DNA of 64,000 nucleotides. Origin: Porogramme epimiltina (Eukaryota > Basidiomycota > Agaricomycetes > Polyporales > Polyporaceae). Shown here in pieces: positions 1 through 11,977 of this stretch (the first letter of the stretch is position 1; each line of letters opens with the position of its first letter). The translations under genes and the position numbers were made by a program. The notes under the pieces were generated by a model. It worked only from the letters and a program-made list of their open reading frames with translations. It did not search any database and was not told where the DNA came from. The DNA lies in assembly GCA_900155495.1 (NCBI GenBank), contig FTLJ01000401.1, positions 29,057 to 93,056 of the forward strand, given 5' to 3'.

Positions 1-709
1 ACACCACCGCATGGATCTGGCGCTCTGGCAACTACGACTATCAGCACTCGGAACCTCAAAGCACTGGCCCCGAGCGTCTCCGATCTCAAGAGATTTCCTC
101 TTCGATGAAGTGCGTACGGTGTTTTAATACTGTTGTTGAGAGCCTGATTTTCAACGACAGTCACAGATAATCCTGCCATTACCCTATAGTATAGATGCCG
201 CTGCCTATTTTTCTTCTGACTTGTGTTGTACTCGAATGAGAAAGTGTATCTATTTAAACAGAGCATGATAAATCGTGACTCGAGCACGGACCGATGGCAT
301 CTGATAGATCAGGAGCAGTTCTTCTTGAGCGCAAACTGCTCGTATATGACCACCAAAGGCAAGACGAGTAGTATGACTACGGAGTTGCTATTTTACTGAG
401 CCTCAAGAAGTGGGGATGTAGTAATATCATGTAATTTGAACATTTGCAGGAATACAAGGTCTTGAACGGCTCTACGTGTTAAATAAGATCTCAAGTACTG
501 GGAAATTTATCTGAACGGGGACGGCGGAGAAGGTCAAGCGGAATATTGAAGAGGGTGGGGCTCGTGCTATGTATTCAAACTCTAGAGGTTGAGCTCTGGA
601 GGGAGCGCCTAGCGGAATTAGTGCCGCCACTCAACCCCGTAGATCTATCATAATCATTTATGTATGTCAAATTCCGCTTTAGTAAATACTAAACATGCAT
701 GTCTATTGC
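1..709. other. left-edge stretch without an assigned gene
   Basis: No convincing gene is visible. The first 170 bases have a plus-strand open frame that could be the last exon of a gene starting outside the window, but nothing in it is recognisable. The rest has stops in all frames and includes the 3' flank of the minus-strand 7TM gene that ends at 710. Confidence 0.4.
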
Positions 710-1845
710 TTACTTTTCTGTAGCATTCTCATCCAGAGAAAACGCGGGCGATGCATCGGGGAGCCGCGAGTTGCGGCGAGGAGAAGCGACCACAAGAGTG
801 GACTCTACGGCGACGCCAAGGCCGACTCGAATGATGATAAGGGTCGGCGCAATGCCCTAATACACGATGAACAAGTTTGTCAGCGTACGTACTAGAGTGA
901 TGCTCAAGGGGTAGGAGAGCGCTACCCACATATATCTGGACTGCTATCACAGCAATTATGCCTTGTGCGGGGTGACCGAGGGCAATGAGGATGACGAAGA
1001 TGAGCTGTACGGCCAGGTACAATGACCCGCTCTCGACGACCATAGCCATGGCAGCCCGTGTGGCACGCGATGTGTACTGGAAAGTCTTCGTCGAGTTGTC
1101 GCTTGAAGCGGTCATCCTCCAGATGCCGTACAGAATGATTCCTGTCGCCATGATATTGGAACACAACGGAAGGACATATCCTGCTGTTTGGAGGGGAATG
1201 AATGCAGCAGGTGCGGCGCTCTCCGGAGAGAGAGATAAGGCAATGTGGGCAACTATAATAATGCATCCTAAGATCATATTTCAGTGTCAACATGCGGCGG
1301 AGAGTAAAAAAGAAACTTACCGAATCCTGCAGCCGCCGAAAGGCCAGGTAAGACCACGACCCAGTAGTTTCTACCCCACATTACCCAACAGCGGTATACG
1401 AGGATAAAGTCTCCAAGGAGGTCGCATACGGAAATCATGAGGTCTGCTCCCAGTAACAGATTTGTCTCGAAGGCAAATCCATAGACATCACCCGCTTCCT
1501 AGAGCGATAATCTCATGATTAATTCAAAGGATCGAGACCATCTGAGAAACTCTCACCATTGCCACGTAGAAGTGGACAAATTGTAGAACGAAATGAGCTG
1601 TGCAAGAGGCGAAAAGAATACAGCTAGCGATGGCGATAGTGATGTTGGCATATCCCTTTTGTCGCGCACGGAATAGCAGCCGGAGAGAAAGAAAGAACAG
1701 TATAACGTATGCGCCTATTAAGTCAGATTGACATCGTTAAGTTCCAATTAGTGACACCTTTTGGTACAGTTGTTAAGTACTTACCCCAAAGGACGGCCTC
1801 ACAGGCGAAGCCCATAAGTCCCGCGATGTGACCAGTAAGTTGCAT
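710..1845 (-). CDS. 7TM receptor-like membrane protein, family A copy 1
   Basis: This gene encodes an integral membrane protein of about 292 residues with seven hydrophobic segments. It belongs to a basidiomycete family of unknown function with receptor-like topology. The five exons are 1785-1845, 1560-1714, 1321-1498, 930-1267 and 710-856, joined in phases 1, 0, 1 and 0 with GT-AG introns. Family hallmarks are GFACEAVLWG in TM1, LLLGADLMISVCDLLGDFIL before TM3, RCWVMWGRNYW, HPAQGIIAVIAVQIY and GIAPTLIIIRVGLG in TM7. The cytoplasmic tail is short (about 35 residues) and polar. The start is the ATG before QLTGHIAG, matching the first-exon length of copies 2, 4 and 5. No frame damage is seen. 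Ligand and signalling role are unknown; calling it a receptor is inference from topology only. Confidence 0.85.
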
Positions 1846-4800
1846 GATAAGTATGGTGGAGAAGCTCGAAGTACGTGGGGTAGCTACCGGTCTGATCTCA
1901 TAGAGAACTATTTTATAGCTGGGTATGGGGTTGGTTCTCAACACCACGCACGCCTAGTTCTGTTGGTAGTCGTTGTGAAGTGAGGTCTGTGTATGCCTGA
2001 ACAGCAATGAGAGACCGCAGTTCTCGTGGATGGGCTCATCTGAGATACCCCCCTAAGCGGGACATGAATTATCTCGCCGACAATAAAGAGAGAGGCTATT
2101 TAAAGAGCGAGCTGGGCAGAAAGTTACGAAATGTCAGTCTAGACTTGACAGCGGACAGCGGGGAACTTACTTCTAACCAACTCCGCAGACCTGAAGCCAA
2201 TTCACACAGCCGCCACATACTGAGCCGCGATACGTAAGGCAAGCGTTCGCAGTCATGAACATTGTACATAGGAACCTACTTGGTGCGCGCATATCGGACG
2301 CCACGATACTACCTTGAATCCCGGCGCGCCCTCACTACCGGGCACCGCCTTTTCTACAGCTACATCACATTCTCCGAACGCAAAGTTAAAATTTCAACGC
2401 TTGCCCACAAACCTAATGCCGGAAGGGGTAAGTCAGTGCTTAGGGCACCACAAATAGCCCTGTCAGTACAGCTTCGGATCCGCCAAAGATAGAGATCACG
2501 ATAAACACGCCTTAGGTCGGACGAGTCCCGCATACACCTCGCTCGCGGCAAGACCTTGGCGGGAAAGAGCTTTATTCTTCATCGCACTGCGGGTTTGCGT
2601 TAGTGACATGCCCTAGCAAGCTATGAGGAGACAGGAGAACGAATCGATGGAGATGTAGTAGTATACGTGTGCGGCGTCTTGTCTGATTGAATGCCTACTT
2701 AATTTTGCAGAATATGCTGTATGGCATGCCTTGCCGAGCTCCAAAATTTGAATCTCTAGCGAATCGGACGACGAAAGACGATGATTCAAATTCGGAGTAG
2801 GCTATGTGCGCGAACTGTTTCTCCCTCTTTCGCGGCAGGTAGTATCCCTTTGGCTAGCTAAGAAGACAGAAACCGGGAACCATGTTAAGACTACTATCAA
2901 TGCATGACGATAATTGGGGCCACTTACTGATAAACATCGAGGGAAGTTGCAACCGAAAAGCCTGCACCTGCCCTGAACTTCTCATCCAGCGCGCCTGGCC
3001 ACGCCGATGGACACTATCTTGGCGCCGAGTGGGCCAATAACGTCACTTGATCTAATCGCTATCTGCGGCATTTCTACCAAAGTAGTCTCACCGTCCTAAT
3101 GGGATGTGTGGGCTTTCTCGCCGCGTTCGAAGTGGAATTGGATGTCTTACTACCTCGCATGACCTACGCCGCGAGCTGACCTGTTTTCCGGTCTCTCTAT
3201 CAGCAGTGATGACTGGAGCTGTACAGCAACGGTCCTAACAGCCTCAGTCTGGTTGCTACAACACGCTAATACATACTATGCTCGGGCCGGGCTTGTCTAG
3301 CGCCCACACTGATGGGCTTCCATGGGGCAGCATTGTGGGTCCTAGACATTAGATCAACGTCACGGACGAACATAAAAGTGTTACGTGTGAAAAACTGTAG
3401 TAGTATGTCTCCTCGCTACTTCAGCATGCTGTACCGTCGCTCCAGACATCTAATAGTTAGTCGAGCTTAATCATTATATCCTTGTGTGAGGTCTCGCTGT
3501 AATGGCCGCCAGGCCTTACGCACCTCACGGGCTCTCTAGATTAGATTTGTCCGCGGGTTGGCATGGGGGTTTTTGTTTAATGACGATGGTGACCACATGT
3601 AACGTAGGGTGTTAAACTGGTGAACTACTCGTGTACATTGCCGGAAAAGACAGTCGTCATGTATGCAATGATTTCGGACGACCCCTCCCATCGCACTCGC
3701 AACACGCAGGAGGCTGGGAGTACTGAGTGGAGCACTACGACCAATTAATGCCTAAGTAGGGTCATGACAAGGAAGAACTGGACAACGGTGTACAAAAGAC
3801 TGCTCTCGCAAACTATGACCCTCGCGAGCTGAGGCATGCGCCACGTTGATGGAATGGCTGTCGCGCGGATCCACCATCCTCCAGTAGCATATACCACTTC
3901 CACAGCTGCTTTGAAGGGAAGTAGGCATGGCGACCCGCTCGGCTCCAGGAGCGAACAAAATGGCGACTGAGGGGATACTCACTGGCATGAAAGGTTAGAA
4001 TGAGCATACTGCGGGGCCAAGCAAAGGGCTTTCACCACATCCGCCAATTGCAATGAGTGACTTCTTCAAACGCGAGGCCACCCGCGATAACGTGATCATC
4101 AGAAAGATTAGACTAGTTAAAGCTCGCACCTAAGCCCTTGCCATTTCGGCCGATGATGGAGATCACGACGATCGTCACAACCCTGGGGCGGACGTGCACC
4201 ACACGCCTTTCCTCGTCTGCGGTATTCCGGAGCGGAGATATCACAAGTAAGACCATATCCCTTACAGGACTGCGTGGAAATAATGTCAGCGACGCGTGAG
4301 GGCTAGCTAGAGGGGAGACAAAAACCAAAGGAGTGCTCGCAGCTGACTGACCATGTACGTCGGTAGGCGTATAAAAAGCCGTGTGGCTGAGAGAAGGAAC
4401 GATAAACCCTAGTGTGTTTTGCATGTGGCTATAACTGTGTGGAATCTGGCGCAGGGAGATGGAAAATCGCGGAAATGACACTTACGTGTCGTGATAAAAT
4501 TGAAGAAGAGAGTGAAGAGGACAACACCTCTTTAAGGGCGACGAAGCTGCACCGAGTAGACAATAACATACTCACCCATGAAGCACCTCCTCCTTAACAT
4601 CACTTTTCGGTCGTAGAGGCCAACGTAGTGGGGTTTGGCCGCATGAATCATCTTGGAAGAGCGTTTTCTTGGTCTTGGGCGCGGGTTCACATGAATTTTG
4701 CGTTCCGTATCGCCGACGTTGGGGTACAAATTTGGGAGTATGTCGATGGTACAGCAGTGGGAGCACGATGGCACTGGTAGTGGTGAGTAGGGAACTTTGT

Positions 4801-5771
4801 TTAATGAATATGATAGATATGTATGTAGGGCCCCGGCGCCAGGCTTTACGCGGCAAACTATGTAGCCAGAGCCTGGTCACGGGACGCGTACCTCAGCTAT
4901 GCGCACAGCTGCGGCGGCCTGCCCCAGGGGACTGCCTTACTGACTCCCTCAGTGTCGTCAGTATCCTCAATGTGGTTGCAATTCTATCGACGGCGTTTCG
5001 CGCACGGAGGTATTGTGTTCGGTGAGTATGTCGTTGGCTGACTTCTTCTACTTGCCTTCGGATGGTCTACCAGTGGCCTAGCTGGGACTTGTAATTGTGA
5101 ATCTCCGAATTCGTCCATAGAACAACGCTAGTGACCTCGTATTTAGAACCTTTACACCAGGAGACTAAGAGCTATATGCTCTAGCACACCAATAGTAGGT
5201 ATGTAGCTATGCTCACCACTTACCACCTCTTCTAAATCCCCCGCCGGGGCCGCCTCAACTTTCTCTGGCAGATCCGATATCGCCAGAGATCGCGCCCACG
5301 CCGCCCATGCCGCATGAATGATCGCAATATGCAAGCTGACAGGTTTGAACAGTACGATCGTCCGTCCCATATGACCGTAGGCAAGAGGAACGAGCTTCCG
5401 GATCGTGTGCCCACCCAGCTCACCCCACTTCCACTGATTGTGGAGATAAACAGGATACACAGTGTACGTTTGTGGTACCCTTTTGAAACTATATCAACCA
5501 CAGAACACGGTATGGCAGTTAATCTCCTCCTGTGAACAGATTCCAGACTGTGATATTCGTCGGGGAACTGCTTCCCCCGAAGATCTCAGAAGTGGCGAGT
5601 GTTCGAACGTGGCCCTACATCTGTTCGTAGTAATCATTGTCCAAATTAATTGGGATGGATAAGCAGAGAGGTCCAGAAACTCCGCAGGTGGATATATACA
5701 TATATATGTACCACCCCATGTACGTCCGATTGTTTTTAGATTTCCCTCACTTACCATACGGCCTTTTGAAT
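1846..5771. other. gene-poor stretch with a P450 relic
   Basis: No intact gene is recognised over almost 4 kb; the open frames are short and random-looking. One decayed cytochrome P450 piece is listed separately. A minus-strand frame at about 5230-5460 (WKWGELGGHTIRKLVPLAYG) reads like former coding sequence, but I could not assign it. A TATATA-rich run at 5692-5708 lies about 70 bp before the small gene at 5772 and may be its promoter. Confidence 0.4.
4113..4262 (-). pseudogene. cytochrome P450 fragment (decayed)
   Basis: The minus-strand translation of 4125-4256 contains PLRNTADEERR, then VVISIIGRN. It aligns colinearly with FPLRNAAGEEVRSV and NVVISILGANRN in the intact P450 at 8748-11249, the stretch between the ExxR helix and the PERF-type motif. 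A stop follows at 4113, and no PERF-type or heme-binding segment can be followed downstream in any frame. I read it as the remnant of a duplicated P450. The match is short, so the identification rests on about 35 residues. Confidence 0.55.
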
Positions 5772-6163
5772 ATGCACTACCGCCTCCTAATCTTCTACTT
5801 TGCATCTACCCTAGCCGGCTGTTCATTTGGAGGTCCTGTCGACACAGCAGCCTCCCCAGTGGCGACATCAACGGCCAAGACCACGCCAGAGGTTGGCCCG
5901 GTGCCAACGAGTGCTGCGTTGTTGCCTATCAGTGAGCGAAGCTTCTTTCGCAGATCTCAAAGCACAACCAATACTCAAGCGCACTATCCCATTATCTCCA
6001 ATTAGACGTCATACCCCCCGCGGCCGACAGCGCCATCGGAAACATACTCTCGCCGGTCAACAGCGCCGTTGAAGGCATATTCTCGCCGATCGAGGAACTT
6101 TGGCATGGGCCGAAGGGCTCACCCAAGACCAAGGGTCACCACACGACTGCGACTCATCATTAG
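5772..6163 (+). CDS. small secreted protein, putative (105 aa)
   Basis: This is a two-exon model. Exon 1 is 5772-5931 and exon 2 is 6006-6163, with a 74-nt intron that has a strong GTGAGC donor and an AATTAG acceptor and splits a codon after its first base. The protein starts MHYRLLIFYFASTLAG, a typical signal peptide. A Ser/Thr/Pro/Ala-rich linker follows, then an alternating hydrophobic segment with two similar halves (IGNILSPVNSA and VEGIFSPIEEL), an LWHG motif, and a Lys/His-rich end. I do not recognise a family. Like the peptide genes at 16.3 and 18.3 kb, it has a leading signal, a phase-1 first intron and a late LW pair, and it converges on the tail of a family A 7TM gene. A shorter unspliced product ending at 6005 is the alternative. 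Confidence 0.5.
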
Positions 6164-6694
6164 CCGAGACTTCGGTGGATGCCTCGACTAGGCATGGTGC
6201 GTCCCACTTCACATCTGTGGTATTGCACTGTGGATGCAGAACACTTAAGCAACATATTCTCAAAGGGCGACGGCGTGTGTTTAGCCTGTTTTCTTGCGTT
6301 TTATTTATGCGACTTTATGCTAGACTTCACGGGGAGAGCTATAGCAACTTCGATGCCGGGCATCGTTTTGTCTCGCCTCGGCTCGGATTGTAGAGGGGGA
6401 AGGGGAGGTGAAGGAGTTGCCAACATATGCCCTGTCGGCTCTTTGTATAGTAGTCACCAGCCCAGCCGGCAAGGAAAACACACTCCTTTAACAGCAAACG
6501 CCTTGGGAACAAATGAACTGAGCATTAGATGGTGCTATGGCCCATCATATATGCTAATGGAGTACATCAAGAATGGAAATCCTCAAGAGTAGAAGCCCAT
6601 GTCAAACACTCAAACTTTCGAAAGCGGACCCACAATACCGTAACCTAGGACGTCGGGGTCACACTTATGCAGAGAACTGCCACGAAATCAGTGC
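6164..6694. other. intergenic, convergent 3' flanks
   Basis: This region lies between the end of the small secreted-protein gene and the end of 7TM copy 2. The frame open on the plus strand across 6179-6592 has no recognisable content. Confidence 0.4.
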
Positions 6695-7843
6695 CTAGTG
6701 GTAGTACCATTGGTATGTCACGCACCTTTCAGCATCTCGGTTTCGAGAATGCACTGAAGTTGCAATGTAGGGCCATGGCGCAAGCCTAATGGCGTCGATA
6801 AAAGGCCTCGATCTTGCGGAGGCGCCTAGACCAACACGAATAATGATGAGGGTCGGTGCGATACCCTAATACCGAGCGGAATGGTCAGCAAGAATATTAG
6901 CATCGCGCTTTGAACGTAGATGGCCGCGACGCACATATATCTGAACCGCCATCACACCGATAATGCTTTGTGCAGGATGGTCGAGAGCGGTGAGGACAAC
7001 AAGCACAAGCTGGACGACAAGGTACAAGGCACCGCTCTCCACCACCATGACCATGATGGCCCTGGAGAGATGCTGTGTCTGCGGGATAATACTCGTGGGG
7101 CTATCATGCGAGGGAGTCGTCCTTCGGATGCCGTACAAGATAATCGCCGTAGCCATTGCATTCGTGCACAGGGGAAGCACGTATCCTGCTGTCTGTAGTT
7201 GAAAGAATGCGGTAGGTAGCTCGTCGCTGGAGGAGAGTGTGAGGGCGATGTGGGCAACTACGGTGATGCATCCTAATTTAGAAAGGTGAGTATTCATGTC
7301 ATAGAGAGGACGATAAAACCTCACCAAATCCTGCAATTGCGGAAAGACTAGGTAGCAATATAACCCAGTAGTTCCTGTCCCATATGGCCCAACAGCGGAA
7401 TATAAGGATGACATGTCCAAGAAGGTCGCATACTGAAATCATCAGGTCCGCTCCTAGCAGTAAATTGTCTTCGTAGGCGTAACCATCGATATCTTCCGCT
7501 ACCTAAATCGACGGTTTGGTCAGCCGGAGGGATCGACGTCGTCTGAGAGTGTTCTTACCGTTTCTAGGAAGAAGTGGACAAACTCTAAGACAAAATGTGT
7601 CGTGCAAGCAGCAAAGAGCACACAGCTAGTAACAGCGATAGGGATGTTGGTATATCCCCTTCGCCGGGCGCGAAAAAGGACCACGAGAGAAAGGAGGAAC
7701 AGTGTCCCGTATACACCTAGAAATACAATAGTCGCACATTCCGTTCAGCGATTGTTCTACAATACAACTGATGAGTACTTGCCCCAGAGGATAGCCTCAC
7801 AGGGGAACCCCACAAGCGCAGCCACTGGGGATGTTAGTTGCAT
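6695..7843 (-). CDS. 7TM receptor-like membrane protein, family A copy 2
   Basis: This encodes about 301 residues and is closest to copy 1. Exons are 7783-7843, 7559-7716, 7325-7502, 6935-7272 and 6695-6865, and the exon lengths and phases match copy 1 apart from small in-frame differences. The first intron starts with GC instead of GT (GGG|GCAAGT), where the other four copies have GT. Conserved pieces are GFPCEAILWG, LLLGADLMISVCDLLG, HPAQSIIGVMAVQIY and GIAPTLIIIRVGLG. After TM7 the tail (from ASARSRPF) is unlike the other copies, and the usual ES(T) motif after TM7 is lost. The gene is open throughout, so it may work with an altered tail or be at the start of decay. Confidence 0.82.
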
Positions 7844-8747
7844 GACGAGGATGGCAGAGGCATGAGCTGGGGGCCAGTCCCATGTCATTGTGAGCCACTT
7901 TATAGGAGAGAAAAACTTGGTCAAACCTGCTTTCGTTGCGCTCTAGTTGTAACGATTGTTGGTCGAGATCTGTCCGTGTCCCGATCGAAGTCGTCGGGAC
8001 GACAGCGTTCGAGGATCGTCACACCATGTCCTGGTCAGTATATAGTGACTGATCTTCCCGCTAGGCGAAACGAAGCCATTGCAAACGGGGACCTGTCAGT
8101 AGAAGTGTGGACATCAGTGGAGAAGTGGCGACAATAATCAGGTAACCCTTACAAGGGCTAAACTCTCCCTACTAGGACGCCCGTAATCAACTTCTTCCTG
8201 GGCCATACAGTCACCCTGGTGACGGATAGTTGCGTGTGTGGCATGAACGTTCAGTAGCACTGTCTGTGAATGGATTAGTGTATGCCAGACCCGTGAATGT
8301 GTACTTTGCCATCTTCTCCTTATCATCATGTCTCTAAGGGAACCTTCCTTGTACCGCCTCCAACATTGGAAGCGGACGGCAACAGCACCAATGAGTACCC
8401 TTTCTCGCATCTAACACGATACGTCACCACGATGAAAAGACCTCAACCGTCGATCTAGTCACACGGGTACCTCGGCCGCCACCCTCTCCTCGTGGTCGAG
8501 TGGCTGCCGCATGACGATCTTTAAGGCACGACATAGCCTAAAGCGTCACGTTCGTAGTCGGCCAATGACACGCGGTATATCAACAAGAAGATCTGTTGTA
8601 TACAGTAAACACTTCAGCAGGATCTAATGTGCGAAGATACAAATGGCACTGCACCGCATTCATTATACTACATACCGGGCCGTAAGTCGTAACACCCTGT
8701 GGTTGGCCATATATCGGGTGGCAGCGCCGTTTCTAAACTACACCTGC
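7844..8747. other. intergenic, no gene seen
   Basis: This is the upstream flank of 7TM copy 2 and the downstream flank of the P450. Only short unsupported open frames are present. Confidence 0.4.
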
Positions 8748-11249
8748 TCATGAAAAGTCGCCCTCCGTCACTAGTCTCACGACTAACGGGACTTGGGGCG
8801 TCTTGAAGTCGCCATGGGGCTCACGGACAACTGGAACCTGAAGGCCATCAATCCGCCAGTATATCTCCTTGCGCACACCATCTCCGTTTACTGCCGTAGG
8901 GAGAGCGAGATGCAGGTGGGACAACAGTGTGGACAACACTTGCTCTAAAGAACAATCAGTGGAAAGAAAGATCTGGCTCAGGATGAGCCACTCACTGATC
9001 TCCATCTCCGCAAACTTGAAACCGATGCAGGCACGACCGCCACCGAGGAAGGTCATCCTGTCAAACAACATCACATCAGCTTCAAGTCCGCAACCCCAAA
9101 ACACATTTCGGAAGCTTACATGGTCGCATACACGCCAGGGTACTTCACCCCAGCCTTGTACCCCGGCGTGCCCTCCCCGCCAGGCGCCGTCTGCTCGCTC
9201 GCCTCGTCCCCCTCTCCGAACGCGAGGTCGAGGCTCCGCCCGCCTGCGAGCCCAACGCGCTCGCCGGAGGGGGTGAGCCAGCGCTCAGGGCGCCACTCGT
9301 CCGCGTCATCCCCCCAGACGGCCTTATTGCGATTCGCGCCGAGGATGGAGATGACGACGTTCGTCCCTGCAGGGACGCGGACTGAGCGCACTTCCTCGCC
9401 GGCGGCATTCCGGAGTGGGAACTCGACGGGCAAAACGGCATCCTTCGTCGCGCTGCAGGGAAGTGTGCGTCAGCTACGTGCACAGGCGGACCACGAGGGA
9501 GAGAGGTGGTGGTGGAAGAGTGATGATACGCACGTGCGGTTGATCATGTTCGTTGGCGGGTGCATGCGGAATGTTTCACGCACGACGGCGTCGAGATACG
9601 GCAGGCCGACGAGTATGTCGTAAGGTAGGCTGACGTCCTCCCAGTTTCCCTCGTCGCCTTGAGTGGCGGCGTATGCGCTCTTGGCCTTGCGAATGTCGGC
9701 GCGTAGACGTGCTTGTGCTTGGGGCTCGCGCGCGAGAATGTAAAGGATGCGACCAAGCGCAGATGTAGTTGTCTCTTGGCCGCCGAGGAGCATAGTGCTA
9801 TGAACGACAGATTAACATGCTTGAAATGAGGGCGTTAAGTGGCAGTACATACTTGATCTGACCGGTGAGTTCAATGTCACTGAGACGCTCCTTCTCGGAT
9901 GTCGACGAGTTGGCCTCCACTACCCAGCTAGGAGTGAGCGAGACTGGGGGACCTTTTGCGAGAAGAAAATGCGTACGCATGATGGTCATCAAATCCCGCC
10001 TGCCATTTTTCGCAGAGTCCGTGGTACCTTGCTGCAGGGCGGTCCGTTTTTCAACGAGAATCTCCCGAGAGTACTTTTCCATGACGTATGACATTTCGCG
10101 GACTTCTCGTGCGGCGGGGAATGGGAGCCAGTCGATCATCTTGTTCCTCCAGTAAGAGGAGAAGTTGCGGACCGCCCACGGTACAAACGGACGAAGGAAG
10201 AAAATCTTGAGCCCCGTGTGACTGCCCATCTCTGGTTAGTCCCGAGGGGGCCAAGGCATGCGAACGAATGTACTCACGAGATATTGCGGATGACATGAAC
10301 GTACTCGTGAGTTTTGTTGGGGTCCAATACGCCAAAGGAAACTCCAAGCACGGCCTGGCCGACGTACTCTATCGTCCCGCGTGCCATCCAAGGGAGGACG
10401 TCTATCTCCTTCGCGCCTGGTTCTCTCGTTCATCAAGGCGACTTGCGACTAGGAATAGCTGACTCACTTCCGTCTGTAGGTATCTCGGCTTTGATCCCTC
10501 GGAGCAGCTCGTTCGCAATTGGCTGGATCACAGGTAGGAGTTGGCGCATGTTTGCCAAGGAGAACACAGGGTTGAGCATCTTCCTTTGTTTGCGATGTTG
10601 TTCTCCTACGACGTCAATAGAGACATTAAAACGCGATGAGAGAGAAGTAGATGGGGAAACACACCGTCCGTTGAGATTAGGCCCTCGCCAAAGAGCAACT
10701 GGTTGGTTCTAATGCGCGATCATAAGAAGGCCGGTGAGAGCCCCGCGCTGTATGCCACTCACTTAAGAAACATCTCAGTCTCGTGGTAGACATCTTGGTC
10801 CTTTACAACAACGTGGTGCAGGGCGCGGGGGTCTGAAACGAAAAGCTGCTCAGACTAGACATCCCACAGTTAGGCAGTGTCATCCAGGAGGTCAAGGTTG
10901 ACGTACCCCGAGCACACCATAGATCTTGATGACGCCTCCATATTCTCCAATTATCTTGAATGTGTAGTCGAACGAGTCCTTGAACAGCCTATGGAGGTTG
11001 CCTGTGGATAGGGAGATGCGCGTGAGGACGTCGAAGCCAGAAGAGAGGACTGCACGGAACAAGCGCCCACACTACCGCCACCACCTCCCCCACCCGTCGC
11101 CGAACGCTGCTAAACTCACCAGTCAACCAATGCTCCTTCTCTGGCCCCCTCACACTCGACAGCCTACTCGGAGTAGCGCGTCGCGACGTAAATTTCCACA
11201 AGGCGTACGCAACACCAAGAGTCCCGACCAACACCGAGAGCGAAGTCAT
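8748..11249 (-). CDS. cytochrome P450 monooxygenase
   Basis: This is a heme-thiolate monooxygenase, membrane-anchored in the ER. The start at 11249 gives an N-terminal hydrophobic anchor (MTSLSVLVGTLGVAYALW). About ten exons follow. Landmarks in order are SDPRALHHVV; LLFGEGLIST with HRKQRKMLNP (helix C region); the I-helix oxygen-binding motif GGQETTTSA (near 9770); ExxR as VVRETFRMHPP (near 9570); the PERF-type motif WRPERWL (near 9285); and the heme-Cys loop FLGGGRACIG (near 9050). All catalytic motifs are intact and the order is complete. The substrate is unknown, and I do not assign a CYP family. It lies about 1.8 kb from the UstYa-like gene, and such pairs occur in fungal peptide and terpenoid clusters. 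Exon borders are approximate. Confidence 0.93.
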
Positions 11250-11671
11250 AGCCGTCCTCGGAATACGGAGATGCGGATTGGGTCCGGAGCGTGAGGGGCG
11301 CCGTGGGGGAGGATAGGAGGGGTCGACGGACCGGGGTAAAGTGAGTGTTCTCCTCTTTACACGGCCCGGGATTTAGGCGTGGAGAAGAGATACCCAGGTC
11401 CCGCTCGGAGAATAGCCCATGGGCATGCAGCTCATGGTGTCCATCAAGCGACCGTCTTGATCAGCATAATAACGTCCTCCGGACCTCCGTTTTGGGCGGT
11501 CTGAGCATGCATGTCGAGGAATCGCTCCGGCTGCAAGAACTTGCCCATCAATATACCCCAGAGGCTGAAAGAGCCGCGCCCCGCCGCGTCCGCCATGTCG
11601 CCCCTTATGTTTAGCGACATAAGCGTCACTCGTTACGGTATACAAGTACACAAGATCCCCGAATGGCGTCG

Positions 11672-11977
11672 TTACCGCCTCTCCCCAGCTGCTTGAGCTA
11701 ACAGCACCTCCAACCCATTCCCCGTGTCTGGTCTCGGGAGCGAGCGCGTGTCTACAATGTCGAGGCTCTCCTGGATGGCATGGTATATTCCTTTCAACCG
11801 TACCGACGCGAAGACCCAAGCAAGGACGTTCACGACGAGGAGTGCAACTATGCCACATACCAGGGCCGTGTGGCCCCGTTGCCGAGGCGGCTTCGCGGTG
11901 GGACCATCGCGTAGATGAGGGTCGTGCTCGTCCAAGTCGTAATCCTCATCTTTTGCGAGTGGGGTATATTCTGACAT
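11672..11977 (-). CDS. small single-pass membrane protein
   Basis: An unspliced frame of 101 residues starts MSEYTPLAKDEDYDLDEHDP, an acidic, Tyr-containing N-terminus. A basic stretch follows, then one transmembrane helix (TALVCGIVALLVVNVLAWVFA, about residues 37-57) and a segment ending IVDTRSLPRPDTGNGL. The layout (short cytosolic N-tail, one helix, then a conserved-looking DTR-LPRPD stretch) resembles the N-terminal part of UstYa-like proteins, but the HxxHC motifs are absent. It could be a stand-alone partner, or the first exon of a longer gene that continues toward 11.4 kb by splicing at about 11695. It lies between the P450 and the UstYa-like gene. Confidence 0.5.
   Translation of the reverse strand: MSEYTPLAKDEDYDLDEHDPHLRDGPTAKPPRQRGHTALVCGIVALLVVNVLAWVFASVRLKGIYHAIQESLDIVDTRSLPRPDTGNGLEVLLAQAAGERR

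Noticed and set aside
3752..3988. Heme-binding remnant of the P450 relic
   Set aside because: A frame with LFAPGAERVAM resembles the motif loosely, but it lacks the Cys and the surrounding sequence does not align.
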